From: Blastocatellia bacterium
GTDB taxonomy: Bacteria > Acidobacteriota > Blastocatellia > HR10 > J050
Assembly (NCBI GenBank): GCA_025054955.1
Contig: JANWZE010000060.1
Span: 1 to 46,469, forward strand
Direction of reading: 5' to 3'
DNA length: 46,469 bases
Below, piece by piece: positions 33,541 through 42,814 of the stretch. The position numbers and the translations under genes were made by a program. The notes below the pieces were generated by a model. That model was not told where the DNA came from and ran no database searches. It saw only the letters and a list, made by a program, of their open reading frames with translations. Each line of letters starts with the position of its first letter. Position 1 is the first letter of the stretch.

Positions 33541-35256
33541 GTGTTGATTTGTAAGCGCCAGTGGACTATCGTGGTTTGTCTCATGCTCATAATCACTGGT
33601 GTGGCTTGGGCAACGGAAGATAAGCCTGATGGCCAGGCGCCGGTTGAGCAACCGCCTGTTGGCACGGGAGCCATGATCGAGTTGCCAATAGCACGCTTGT
33701 TGCCGACAGAAGAACATCTGGCAACATGGTTGAGTGTTGGGGACGAGGCTGATCGTCGTGGGGGCAATGGTGAGCCTCACGTGCAGGGCGAGCCGGAAAA
33801 ACCGAGAACACGATCCCCACTGCACAGATTGGGCGTGACGGTCACACTTCTGTCCGAATTTGAGCACAACACATTTCAAGAAGAGCAGGCCTACCAGAAA
33901 TACAAGAACCTCGTTGATTTTGTCGGGCATCGAGGCAAATGGCATTTTGGCGCGCAGCTCCGTTCGTTGGTCTTTTCTGATCAAATGCGCGTCTTGCCGG
34001 ATAATTATGAGCAGCCTAAAAAATTTGGCGTGTATCGCAAGTACATCGAATACGTGGGCGAAGGGATTCACTTTCGGGCTGGCGATTTCAATCAATCGTT
34101 GGGCAATGGCTTAACGTTATACTTGCAACAAGACCCTGCATTGCGGTTGGATCACACGATTGATGGTGGGCGCGTTGGTGTCAAGTGGAAATGGCTCGAA
34201 GCGCTTTTCCTGGGTGGTGTGATTGACCAAGTGACGAACGATGCTGGCGGCATTGAGCCGCAGTTGCTCGCTTCGGGGCATCAAGATAAGTTGATCGGAT
34301 TGCGCGTGGTCGGACGGTTGCCACGGCAGACGATGATCGGTATCAATCTGAACCGGTTTGAGTATGAGGGGCGAGAGGCGAACCGCCAGCAGTCAGGCAG
34401 TGTTGAATTCAAAGCCTCCGGCGTGTTGAATCGGTTGGATGTTGCCGGGGAGGTGGCCTTCACGCAACGTCGCTTCGACAATCCTGGTTTCACCGGGCTG
34501 TCTGAGCACGGACGCGCGATTTATTTGTCAGCGACCGGTTATGCGCTGGGCGCGACTGCCTTGGTCGAATATAAGAATTATCGCGATTTTGAATCACCGT
34601 ATGTGAATCCACCCAACCTGGGGCGCGTGGATGATCTGATTGCCAATCAGAATGTGCGGGGTTTTCGCGCGCGCGTGGATCGAACCTTTATCAAAACCGG
34701 CACGACGGCTTTCTTCAGTTATACCCAACAGAACTCTGTCCAGAGCACGGCGCCATTCAGTTTTCCACTGCCCAATTTCAGCACATTGATTTTTGGAGGT
34801 GTCGAACAGTCGTTGCAAGATGATCGCTGGTTCATTCAGGTTGTCATAGGGCGGCGGTACGAGAAAGATGTCGGATTGGATGAAACGCACACAACCGTTG
34901 ATGTGACCCGCCGGCTGGGCGGGCGGCACAGTGTCGGGTTTAATTACGATGGGCGCCACACGAAGCTATTTTTGATCCAGAAGCATGATGATCGCTTTGT
35001 GTTCAGTTATGGAGTTTCGCCTTACGTGATCTTCAGCCTGCTGCTGGCTCGCCAACAGAACGTGTCACGAGAGAGCGGCGAACAACTGGAAGAAAAGTAT
35101 TTCACCGGGCCGGAGGTCGTCTTCACGCCCACTTCATCGTGGTTGGTGAAAGTCTTTGTTGGTCAGCGACCCGGTGGGTTAGTCTGTAGTGGCGGCATTT
35201 GTCGAGAGGAGACGCCATTTCGCGGATTTCGTAGTACAGTGAGTTACCGATTTTGA
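33541..35256 (+). CDS. Outer-membrane beta-barrel protein (possible DUF6029-like)
   Basis: 571 residues starting at GTG with GGGGGAGAG upstream. A signal peptide (about residues 1-22, ending GVAWA) and a proline-rich linker precede a long series of amphipathic beta strands, ending VSYRF with C-terminal Phe typical of barrels. The mature region contains only two cysteines, close together near the C-terminus in LVCSGGICREE. Flanking genes encode two thioredoxin-fold proteins, suggesting that this pair is a disulfide substrate. The DUF6029 assignment is from memory. Confidence 0.8.
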   Translation: MLICKRQWTIVVCLMLIITGVAWATEDKPDGQAPVEQPPVGTGAMIELPIARLLPTEEHLATWLSVGDEADRRGGNGEPHVQGEPEKPRTRSPLHRLGVTVTLLSEFEHNTFQEEQAYQKYKNLVDFVGHRGKWHFGAQLRSLVFSDQMRVLPDNYEQPKKFGVYRKYIEYVGEGIHFRAGDFNQSLGNGLTLYLQQDPALRLDHTIDGGRVGVKWKWLEALFLGGVIDQVTNDAGGIEPQLLASGHQDKLIGLRVVGRLPRQTMIGINLNRFEYEGREANRQQSGSVEFKASGVLNRLDVAGEVAFTQRRFDNPGFTGLSEHGRAIYLSATGYALGATALVEYKNYRDFESPYVNPPNLGRVDDLIANQNVRGFRARVDRTFIKTGTTAFFSYTQQNSVQSTAPFSFPLPNFSTLIFGGVEQSLQDDRWFIQVVIGRRYEKDVGLDETHTTVDVTRRLGGRHSVGFNYDGRHTKLFLIQKHDDRFVFSYGVSPYVIFSLLLARQQNVSRESGEQLEEKYFTGPEVVFTPTSSWLVKVFVGQRPGGLVCSGGICREETPFRGFRSTVSYRF

Positions 35257-35278
35257 GCTTATTGGAGGAATCAATCGC

Positions 35279-36085
35279 ATGATCAAGCGACAATCAACAC
35301 GATGGATGTTTGCAGTCTTCGTGATGCTGACGGCAGCTTTCGTGGCGCTGCCGGCGAGACCGCAGGCATCCTCAGCCATTGTGCAACAACCGCCTGTGAA
35401 GATGGTTTTGGCTGAATACGCCACAGGCACATGGTGTCCATATTGTCCCGGTTCGAGCGGCGCTCTAAAACGACTGGAAGAGCGCGTGGGCACAAACAAT
35501 CTCGCCGTGCTGGCATATCATGACGATAGCCAGTTTGGCAATGAAGCTGCTGAGGCTTGGCTTGCGCAGGCCAGCATCTCAGCTTTTCCTACGGTCATTT
35601 TCAACGGCTTGTACCGTCGAGTTGGCGGCAGCACAAATCCCAATGAGACGTCCATTGATGCTGGCTACAACTCAGTTTACAACTTGGCCAAGCAACGACC
35701 GCTGCCAGTAGATGTAGCTTTGTCGGGCAGGCTGCTGATGGAGTCGCCGGCCGTTTCGCGCATTGAGTTTACGGTGACCGTTACGGCGCTGACCGATGTT
35801 CCATCGCCCGCTCAGCTTCAGTTTGTGTTGTATGAAGACAACATCAACTACCGGGCTTCCAACGGCGAGTCGCATTTTGATTGGGTCGTGCGCAAGAAGC
35901 TGCCACCTGCCCCGCTGACGTTGACGATGGCCGGGCAAACGGAAACGTTCGAGCGGAGCTTTCTGTACGATGGTCGCCAGTATCGCTATCGCAGTAACCC
36001 GATGCAATTAGGCATCGTCGCGTACGTGCATCTGAACGCGTCCCGACCGGAAGTGTTGCAGGCGGCGCGGCTGCAATTGTATTGA
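35279..36085 (+). CDS. Omp28-like thioredoxin-fold protein
   Basis: 268 residues. A signal peptide (about residues 1-30) is followed by a thioredoxin-like domain with CPYC in GTWCPYCPGSSGALKRLEE and the cis-Pro region SISAFPTVIFNG. The C-terminal half is a beta domain. The layout matches Omp28-related proteins. A strong GGAGG precedes the ATG 22 bp after the barrel gene, so they are probably one operon. Confidence 0.85.
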   Translation: MIKRQSTRWMFAVFVMLTAAFVALPARPQASSAIVQQPPVKMVLAEYATGTWCPYCPGSSGALKRLEERVGTNNLAVLAYHDDSQFGNEAAEAWLAQASISAFPTVIFNGLYRRVGGSTNPNETSIDAGYNSVYNLAKQRPLPVDVALSGRLLMESPAVSRIEFTVTVTALTDVPSPAQLQFVLYEDNINYRASNGESHFDWVVRKKLPPAPLTLTMAGQTETFERSFLYDGRQYRYRSNPMQLGIVAYVHLNASRPEVLQAARLQLY

Positions 36086-36225
36086 GTCATAAGAGCCGAC
36101 GTTCATCGAGGTTGCCGACGGTTAGCGTTATTCAGGGCCGGAACTTTCAGAACCGGAGCCTTGCATTTCAGGTCTCAGGCTTCATGATCGGACCGGCTTG
36201 ACTGGGATGCTCGGAAAGCGCCGAT

Positions 36226-37326
36226 TCATCGCGATGTTCGGGAGCGGGATTTCTCGCGGTGGCGTTCCAGTGCTAACTGGATCAAGCGATCCACTAAGTC
36301 GCAGTAGGGAATGCCGCTGGCAGCCCATAATTTTGGGTACATGCTGATGCTGGTGAAGCCGGGGATGGTATTGATCTCGTTGACCAGGATGCGACCTGTT
36401 GTTTTCTCGATGAAGAAATCAACCCGCGCCATGCCTGAACCGTCAATCGCTTGAAAGGCGCGGATGGCGTATTGCTGAAGCGTTTTAGTTTGCAAGCGAG
36501 AGAGCTTGGCCGGGATGATGAGCTGGGCGGCATCGCTCTTGTACTTGTCGTCATAGTCGTAAAATTCAGCGCCGGGGATGATTTCGCCAGGCACGCTGGC
36601 CATCGGTTGTTCATTACCAAGCACGCTGACTTCCACTTCGCGGGCTTCAATCGCTTCCTCGACAAGAATCTTTCGATCATATTGCGCCGCGCGATTGACG
36701 GCTTCAATCAATCCAGAGCGCGTTTTGACTTTGGTCACGCCGACCGATGATCCCAGGTTCGCCGGTTTGACAAATACAGGCAGCTTGAAGTCTTTGAACA
36801 CCTGACGACAGAGCTTGTTTTGAGCTTGTTCCCAGGCAATGCGAGTGAACATCAAATAGCGGACAATCGGCAACCCAGCGGCGCGAAAGAGTCGCTTCAT
36901 CACGTCCTTGTCCATGCCAGCGGCCGAAGCCAATACGCCGCAGCCGACATAAGGGATATCGGCCATTTCTAACAATCCTTGAATGGTTCCATCTTCGCCA
37001 TAGGTTCCGTGTAGCACCGGGAAGACAACATCAATTTTTTGTTGCCCGATCACTTGCATTTTGTCATCGAGTCGGAGCAAGGCACGGTGCGTAGGATCAG
37101 CAAGCAGCGCGATGGTTTGATCTGCTTGCTGGAGGATTTGCTGCGGCGACAATCGAGCTGCATTCTTCGCGGTGAGCCAACGGCCTTCTTTGGTGATGGC
37201 GACCGGGATGACGTGGTATTTTTCTGGGTCCAATGCCTGAATGATTGAAGCAGCCGAGATGAGCGAAACTTCATGTTCGCCGGAGCGTCCGCCGAAGACC
37301 ACTGCGACTCGTAATTTTTTGTTCAT
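36226..37326 (-). CDS. ddl: D-alanine--D-alanine ligase
   Basis: 366 residues. It makes D-Ala-D-Ala for peptidoglycan using ATP. The ATP-grasp pattern is clear: VVFGGRSGEHEVSLISA, HGTYGEDGTIQGLLE, FVKPANLGSSVGVTKV, DYDDKYKSDAA, and the metal site ARVDFFIE and LVNEINTIPGF. The length suits the longer DdlA-like branch. It is the last gene of a minus-strand run that begins with asnS, starting 30 bp after the arginase stop. Confidence 0.96.
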   Translation of the reverse strand: MNKKLRVAVVFGGRSGEHEVSLISAASIIQALDPEKYHVIPVAITKEGRWLTAKNAARLSPQQILQQADQTIALLADPTHRALLRLDDKMQVIGQQKIDVVFPVLHGTYGEDGTIQGLLEMADIPYVGCGVLASAAGMDKDVMKRLFRAAGLPIVRYLMFTRIAWEQAQNKLCRQVFKDFKLPVFVKPANLGSSVGVTKVKTRSGLIEAVNRAAQYDRKILVEEAIEAREVEVSVLGNEQPMASVPGEIIPGAEFYDYDDKYKSDAAQLIIPAKLSRLQTKTLQQYAIRAFQAIDGSGMARVDFFIEKTTGRILVNEINTIPGFTSISMYPKLWAASGIPYCDLVDRLIQLALERHREKSRSRTSR

Positions 37327-37356
37327 GGAGGCTTTTAAGTGGTGGAGTGTTCCCCG

Positions 37357-38283
37357 TTAAAGAATGCGTTGACCAAACGCTGAGAGAATCATACCGACGG
37401 CCAGCTCAGCCGTTTGATTACGTGTATCAAGGACAGGATTGACTTCTACCACTTCCAGCGCCACCAATTTGCCTGTATCGGCGATCATCTCCATCGCCAA
37501 GTGACCCTCGCGATAACTGGCGCCGCCTTGGACAGGTGTGCCGACGCCCGGCGCATGCAATGGGTCAAAGAAATCCATATCCAGGCTGACTAAGATGCCC
37601 GCCGTGTTCCGCGTAGCGATTTCAATCGCCGTTTCCATGATGCTGCGCACACCGCGTTCATCAACGTCTCTCATGGTGAAGACGTGCAAGCCGGAGTCGC
37701 GGATATTATTGCGTTCCAGCTCGTCAATGCTGCGAACGCCGATCAGCGTGCAGGCGCTGGCGTCGAGTTTCGGAGAGAAGCCCTTCAGGTTGGTCAGCGC
37801 CGGAGCGCCCAGTCCTAGTGAAGCGGCATACGGCATGCCATGAATGTTACCCGATGGCGTGGTTTCCGGCGTGTTCATATCAGCGTGGGCATCGAACCAG
37901 ATCACCCCGACTTTCTGCCGGCGCTGACGGAAAAACGACGAAACGCCTGCAATCGTGCCGACCGAGATCGCTTGATCGCCGCCCAACACCAGAGGAATAG
38001 CGCCTTCTTGCAGCGCCGCTTCCACTTTGTCGGCCAGTTCGTCATTAGCTTGGACAATGGCCGACAGATAGCGCAGCCTAGGATCGCCAATTGGCAAGAC
38101 TTGACGAATGGGAACCGTAATGTTGCCCCAATCGGCCACCTCATAGCCGAGTTTCTGCAGTTTTTCACCCAGCCCGACAATGCGCATGGCCGAGGGACCC
38201 ATATCAACTCCTCGCGTCGCTGCGCCGAGGTCCATCGGGACGCCTAAAATCCGAATGCGTTGTTGTTCAAACAGTGTAGTCAT
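37357..38283 (-). CDS. rocF: Arginase family protein
   Basis: 308 residues. Arginase hydrolyses arginine to ornithine and urea with a two-manganese centre. The ligand motifs WFDAHADMNTP (131-138) and SLDMDFFDP (Asp235, Asp237) are present, but the first motif reads GGDQAIS (101-107), so the metal-binding His of the usual GGDHS is Gln104. The substrate could therefore differ. Other residues (IHGMPYAASLG, GTPVQGGASYRE) fit arginase rather than agmatinase. It overlaps the upstream methyltransferase by 4 nt. Confidence 0.9.
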   Translation of the reverse strand: MTTLFEQQRIRILGVPMDLGAATRGVDMGPSAMRIVGLGEKLQKLGYEVADWGNITVPIRQVLPIGDPRLRYLSAIVQANDELADKVEAALQEGAIPLVLGGDQAISVGTIAGVSSFFRQRRQKVGVIWFDAHADMNTPETTPSGNIHGMPYAASLGLGAPALTNLKGFSPKLDASACTLIGVRSIDELERNNIRDSGLHVFTMRDVDERGVRSIMETAIEIATRNTAGILVSLDMDFFDPLHAPGVGTPVQGGASYREGHLAMEMIADTGKLVALEVVEVNPVLDTRNQTAELAVGMILSAFGQRIL

Positions 38284-38999
38284 TTGACAGCCTTAATCAA
38301 CGAAAAGGTCCACGAGTATTTCGTCTTGGGTTTGTGCAGCCCCTGAATCACAACCGGCGCAAATCCGACCTTGCGCAACAGGTCAGCCAATTGGTCGGCT
38401 GAATAGAATGTTGCTTGCGCTTCCAGTGGGTTGCGCGCCAGATGCTTGTAGAACCGCGAGCGAACCCAAAGTCGCCAATCAGTCACCCGTGACAGAGGGA
38501 TAAGGAACTCAGCGATGACAAGTCGGCCGCCGGGGACGAGCAACCGGTATGCTTCCCGGATCAGCGTGTTGGCCGGCAACCAACGGAATGAAAGGCTACA
38601 GGTCACCAGGTCGAACGAGGCGTTGGGGAAAGGAAGCTGAGCGATGGGAGCCAGCCGCCAATCAATTTGCTCTTCTAAGCCGACAGCTTGCGCCTGCTTG
38701 TATGCTTGCTGAATGCTCGCCTCAGTTGGGCAGAGGCATGTGACCTGGCCAGGTTTAATGTGTGAGACCAACTGAAGAGCCAGCGTGGCATCCACCAGAC
38801 CGAGATCAAGCACGTGGTCGCCCGGTTGTGGAGCGATGGCTTGCATGAGCCGGTGCAGCACGAAACGATAGTCGGGCTTGACGCGCCGCGCCCAAGCGCG
38901 TGCAACCTCGTGCGTGAGGCCGATGAATTCATCAGCCTGCTCCACCGAGGCAGGCTGCTTGGCTTGGTTGCCTAATTTGGCGCCAGTGTTCAGGGTCAT
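38280..38999 (-). CDS. Class I SAM-dependent methyltransferase
   Basis: 239 residues. The SAM-binding motif I is VLDLGLVDATLALQLV, followed by motif segments FDLVTCSLSFRWLP and LVPGGRLVIAEF. The motif I core (DLGLVDA) departs from the usual GxGxG, as seen in some family members. The start at 38999 gives an ATGA overlap with the upstream LOG-family gene; a frame extending to 39026 is less likely. Substrate is unknown; ubiquinone/menaquinone-type (UbiE) similarity is possible. Confidence 0.82.
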   Translation of the reverse strand: MTLNTGAKLGNQAKQPASVEQADEFIGLTHEVARAWARRVKPDYRFVLHRLMQAIAPQPGDHVLDLGLVDATLALQLVSHIKPGQVTCLCPTEASIQQAYKQAQAVGLEEQIDWRLAPIAQLPFPNASFDLVTCSLSFRWLPANTLIREAYRLLVPGGRLVIAEFLIPLSRVTDWRLWVRSRFYKHLARNPLEAQATFYSADQLADLLRKVGFAPVVIQGLHKPKTKYSWTFSLIKAVK

Positions 39000-39577
39000 C
39001 GTGCGAGGTCGTGATTCATTTGCCAATAGGAGTGCAAGTAATCAATGGCCTGTTCGGCTGAATCAACAAGCATCACATGGGGCAGGTCACGACCGTCAAC
39101 CGCAAGGTGGGACGACCATGACGCTACGACCGGCCGCCAACACGCGCCAACAAGCACAAATGGCTTAGGCGGATTCAGGCAGCCAAGCACCAGCAGATTC
39201 CACATCAGCGTGACTTCTGTCAGTGTGCCCATTCCGCCGCGTAATGCGATGAACGCATCGCCCATGTCAGCGATGCTCTTCAGCCGGCTGAACAAATCAG
39301 GTTCCCGAATCTCGCGCGTCAGGTACGGGTTGGGCGGGGAAGAAAAAATATCCGAGGTGATGCCGATGGTTTGTCCGCCGGCTGCCTGTGCGGTTCGACT
39401 GGCCGCCTCCATGATGCCCTCGTATCCGCCGGTGCAAACGATCATGCCTGCTTGTGCAATAAGACGGCCGAGCTGCTCGGCTTGATGATACTCTTCGTCG
39501 CCTGGAGCGCAACGAGAATTGCCAAAGAGGCAAATGATTTTTGGTTTGTTCTCAATCGTTCGTTGGTGATTGAACAT
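38996..39577 (-). CDS. LOG-family protein (putative nucleoside-monophosphate phosphoribohydrolase)
   Basis: 193 residues with a Rossmann-like fold: IICLFGNSRCAPGDEEY near the N-terminus, VCTGGYEGIMEAASRTA, and ALRGGMGTLTEVTLMWNLL, the place of the LOG motif PGGxGTxxE, here with Arg instead of Pro. Family members cleave cytokinin-type or other nucleotide monophosphates, but many are uncharacterised. ATG at 39577 is preferred; a GTG at 39589, just 6 nt after asnS, is an alternative. It overlaps the methyltransferase by 4 nt. Confidence 0.85.
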   Translation of the reverse strand: MFNHQRTIENKPKIICLFGNSRCAPGDEEYHQAEQLGRLIAQAGMIVCTGGYEGIMEAASRTAQAAGGQTIGITSDIFSSPPNPYLTREIREPDLFSRLKSIADMGDAFIALRGGMGTLTEVTLMWNLLVLGCLNPPKPFVLVGACWRPVVASWSSHLAVDGRDLPHVMLVDSAEQAIDYLHSYWQMNHDLAR

Positions 39578-39595
39578 GGTGCGATGCACGCGCTG

Positions 39596-40891
39596 TTAAG
39601 GTTTGAGTCGGTAGAGCATGCGAGGGAACGGAATGGCCTCACGGATGTGTTGCAGCCCACAGAGCCACGCCACACATCGCTCGATGCCCATGCCGAAGCC
39701 AGCGTGGGGCACAGAGCCGTATTTCCTCAAGTCCAGGTACCAGTCGAAAGCTTCCAGCGGCAAGTTGTGTTCGCGGATGCGGTCCATGAGCAACTGAAGC
39801 GAAGCAGTGCGCTGGCCGCCGCCGATGATTTCGCCGTAACCTTCAGGCGCCAGCACGTCAACGCATAAAGCCAGTTCGGGGCGCTGTGGGTCTGGCTCCA
39901 TGTAGAACGCCTTGACGGCAGCCGGATAGCGATGAACCATGACCGGACGATCAAATTGCTCGGAGAGATAAGTCTCATCGGGCGCGCCGAAGTCGCCGCC
40001 CCACTCAAATGGCAAGCCGCCGTCTTTCAGTATTTGAACAGCCTCATCATACGAGATGCGCGGGAACGGTCGGGCTATCTTCTCAAGGTTGGCAATGTTG
40101 CGTTCCAGCAGCTCTAGTTGAGGTCGGCGTTTCTCCAGCACGCGCTCAACGATGCTGACGATGAGTTGTTCAGCCAGATCAAACACGTCGTCCAGCGTGG
40201 CGTATGCCATCTCAGGTTCCACCATCCAGAATTCGGTCAGATGGCGGCGCGTTTTGGATTTCTCAGCGCGAAATGTTGGACCAAAGCAATAGGTTTTTCC
40301 AAACGCGGCGGCTGTGGCCTCGTTGTACAACTGGCCGGACTGCGTCAAATAGGCTTTGTTGTCTTCAAAATAATTGACCTCAAACAGTGTTGTTGTTCCT
40401 TCGCACGCTGCCGGCGTGAAAATCGGCGCGTCACACAGTACGAAGCCGTTGTTGTCGAAAAAATCACGAACAGCGCGGATGACCTCGTGGCGAACCAGCA
40501 TAATGGCATGCTGCCGACGTGAACGAAGCCACAAGTGACGATGATCAGCCAGGAATTCGATGCCGTGCTCTTTCTTGGTGATCGGGTATGGGTCGGCCAG
40601 TTGCACAATCTCGATGCCGCTGAGGTCTAGTTCGTATCCGCCCGGCGCACGCGGTTCTGCGCGAACCGTGCCGGTGACAATCAGTGATGATTCTTGAGTC
40701 ACCCGCTCAACATCATTCCAGACGTGCTCCGACACATTGGATTTGACGACGACGCATTGCATGATGCCTGATCCATCTCGCACTTGTGGAAAAGCAATTT
40801 TTCCGCTCGAACGTTTATTGTAGAGCCAGCCTTTGATTACAACTTCTTGCCCGACGAAGCTGGCCGCCTGCGAAATCCACATTCGTTCCAT
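39596..40891 (-). CDS. asnS: Asparaginyl-tRNA synthetase
   Basis: 431 residues. An N-terminal OB-fold anticodon-binding domain ([20 protein letters not shown]) is followed by a class IIb catalytic core with motif 2 [20 protein letters not shown] and motif 3 [15 protein letters not shown]. It charges tRNA-Asn with asparagine. The start at 40891 has GAGAGG upstream; an ATG three codons later is possible. It is the first gene of a tightly packed run through ddl. Confidence 0.95.
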   Translation of the reverse strand: MERMWISQAASFVGQEVVIKGWLYNKRSSGKIAFPQVRDGSGIMQCVVVKSNVSEHVWNDVERVTQESSLIVTGTVRAEPRAPGGYELDLSGIEIVQLADPYPITKKEHGIEFLADHRHLWLRSRRQHAIMLVRHEVIRAVRDFFDNNGFVLCDAPIFTPAACEGTTTLFEVNYFEDNKAYLTQSGQLYNEATAAAFGKTYCFGPTFRAEKSKTRRHLTEFWMVEPEMAYATLDDVFDLAEQLIVSIVERVLEKRRPQLELLERNIANLEKIARPFPRISYDEAVQILKDGGLPFEWGGDFGAPDETYLSEQFDRPVMVHRYPAAVKAFYMEPDPQRPELALCVDVLAPEGYGEIIGGGQRTASLQLLMDRIREHNLPLEAFDWYLDLRKYGSVPHAGFGMGIERCVAWLCGLQHIREAIPFPRMLYRLKP

Positions 40892-41169
40892 CGCGTTGAT
40901 TCGACCTCTCGTTATGAGATTAGGGACCATATCGTACTACAAGAGCTCAGTCAGAGAAAGGGTGGATCAGGCGCGACACGTGCTGGGGCCGTTGCGTGCT
41001 TGCTCAGTTAGCCCGCTCACTGTCCTGCGATGAGCGATTGACTTCGGTAGCCATGAGAAGCTGGCCAACTTGACGCGCCTATATTGAACGTGTCGGGGTA
41101 GCCGCTGCCATGAAGATGCGATATAGTACAAAGCCGTCCAGTGACGAATTTAAGCTACAGGAGGTAGAC

Positions 41170-42336
41170 ATGAAGCTGTCTGAGCGAATGGCTCGGTTGG
41201 GCACGGAAACGGCCTTTGAGGTGCTGGTGCGAGCCAAAGCGATTGAGGCCACAGGGCGTGACGTGATTCACTTGGAAATCGGCGAGCCGGACTTTAATAC
41301 ACCGCCATACATCGTTGAGGCTGCCATTAAGGCGCTGCGCGAAGGGGCGCATCATTATGGGCCGTCCGCCGGTTTGCCTAGCTTGCGAGAAGCGATCGTC
41401 GAGGATTGTTACAAACGTCGAGGGATTCAGTACCAACCGGAACATGTCGTGGTGACACCGGGCGCAAAGCCGATCATGTTTTTTGTTATCCTGGCATTGG
41501 TCAACCCTGGCGATGAAGTGATCTATCCGAATCCGGGTTTTCCAATCTATGAATCAATGATCAATTTCAGCGGCGGCATCCCTGTGCCGGTTCCTTTGCT
41601 CGAAGAGAAGGGATTTGAATTGGATGTTGAACACCTACTGAGCAAGGTCAGCGATAAAACGCGGCTGATTATCATCAATTCGCCGCACAATCCGACAGGC
41701 GGTGTCATCTCCAGTGAAGCGCTTGAAGCGATCGCGCGCGTGGCCGTTGAGCGGGACATCCCGGTGCTGGCCGATGAGATTTATGGCCGCCTTATTTACG
41801 AGGGAAAACACGATACGATTGCTCGATTTCCCGGCATGATGGAACGAACCATCATTCTGGATGGTTTCTCCAAAACCTATGCCATGACGGGCTGGCGATT
41901 AGGGTATGGTATCATGCCCGCTACACTAGCCGAGCAAGTGACGCGGCTGCAAACCAACAGCAATTCATGCACGGCGACGTTTACCCAGTTGGCCGGCGTG
42001 ACGGCCTTGCGTGAAGAGACGCCCGATGTGGAAGCAATGATTGCTCGATTCAAACAGCGAAGAGATTTCATCGTTGATGGATTGAACCAGATCAAGGGCT
42101 TTTCCTGCGCCATGCCCAAGGGAGCCTTTTACGCTTTTCCCAATATCAAAGCAACTGGTTGGAAAAGCAAACCGCTGGCCGACCTCTTACTGGAGAAAGC
42201 CGGTGTTGCGTGTTTGTCAGGCACAGCCTTTGGTGCGTATGGTGAGGGCTATCTGCGCTTTTCGTATGCCAATTCACGAGAAAATTTGGGTCGCGCGTTG
42301 GAGCGCATTGCAAAGCTGATGGAGGAGATTGCCTAG
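41170..42336 (+). CDS. aspC: Aspartate/aromatic aminotransferase, class I PLP-dependent
   Basis: 388 residues from the ATG at 41170 with a strong ACAGGAGG. Family motifs are HLEIGEPDFNTPPYI, SPHNPTGG, the PLP lysine in LDGFSKTYAMTGWRLGY, and LRFSYANSRENL with the carboxylate-binding Arg. Substrate could be aspartate or a broader set; the sequence best suits the aspartate aminotransferase I-gamma type. It is divergent from asnS, with 278 bp between them holding both promoters. Confidence 0.9.
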   Translation: MKLSERMARLGTETAFEVLVRAKAIEATGRDVIHLEIGEPDFNTPPYIVEAAIKALREGAHHYGPSAGLPSLREAIVEDCYKRRGIQYQPEHVVVTPGAKPIMFFVILALVNPGDEVIYPNPGFPIYESMINFSGGIPVPVPLLEEKGFELDVEHLLSKVSDKTRLIIINSPHNPTGGVISSEALEAIARVAVERDIPVLADEIYGRLIYEGKHDTIARFPGMMERTIILDGFSKTYAMTGWRLGYGIMPATLAEQVTRLQTNSNSCTATFTQLAGVTALREETPDVEAMIARFKQRRDFIVDGLNQIKGFSCAMPKGAFYAFPNIKATGWKSKPLADLLLEKAGVACLSGTAFGAYGEGYLRFSYANSRENLGRALERIAKLMEEIA

Positions 42337-42407
42337 TTTGTTCGCGTGGTTCGCGTGGTCAGTACCCGGGCGGGGGAAAGTCCTCTTTGAGGGAAATTCC
42401 AAATCCG

Positions 42408-42590
42408 AAGCCCTCTTCGAGGGAAATCCCAAACACGAAATCCGAAATCCGAAACAAATTCCAATGACCAAACTCCAAATGGCAGACAACGATTGGGCAG
42501 TGTTCGGAACATTGAGATTTTCACTTTTGAACATGTTTCGGATTTCGTGCTTCGGATTTCGGATTTCCGTCGAAGAGGGCTTGGGATTTC
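42408..42590. repeat. Inverted repeat with GAAATCCG units
   Basis: The left arm (42408-42455) contains CCCTCTTCGAGGGAAATCCC and GAAATCCGAAATCCGAAAC; the right arm (42535-42590) is its near reverse complement, with GTTTCGGATTTCGTGCTTCG and TCGAAGAGGGCTTGGGATTT. About 80 bp separate the arms. The spacer 42337-42814 has no gene and looks like layered small repeats, including a piece at 42641-42666 that matches the repeat near 30235 in reverse. Confidence 0.75.
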
Positions 42591-42713
42591 CCCGCAGGGG
42601 CTTGGGATGATGAAAATGTTATTTTCGGGGAATTGCCCCTATGCAACAGCACGCCACGAACGATGAAAATAGAATTCTTTCGTGAGGTTCGTGTGTTTCG
42701 TGGGCTATTTTCA

Positions 42714-42802
42714 GAGGCGTTGTTCATCTCGTGCGGGACGACGCGAGCGAAACGATGAAAAACGCCACAGGCGGGAACGCCTGTGCCACTTTTTCTGAGG
42801 AG
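42714..42802 (+). repeat. Dispersed 88-bp repeat, copy 3
   Basis: The same element as at 25903 and 30729. Its hairpin reads ACAGGCGGGAACGCCTGT, so the pair A-T of copies 1 and 2 has become G-C on both arms together. It ends in TGAGGAG, 12 bp before the ATG of the 2-hydroxyacid dehydrogenase, and probably supplies its Shine-Dalgarno. Confidence 0.88.
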
Positions 42803-42814
42803 TGTTGAAGTGTT

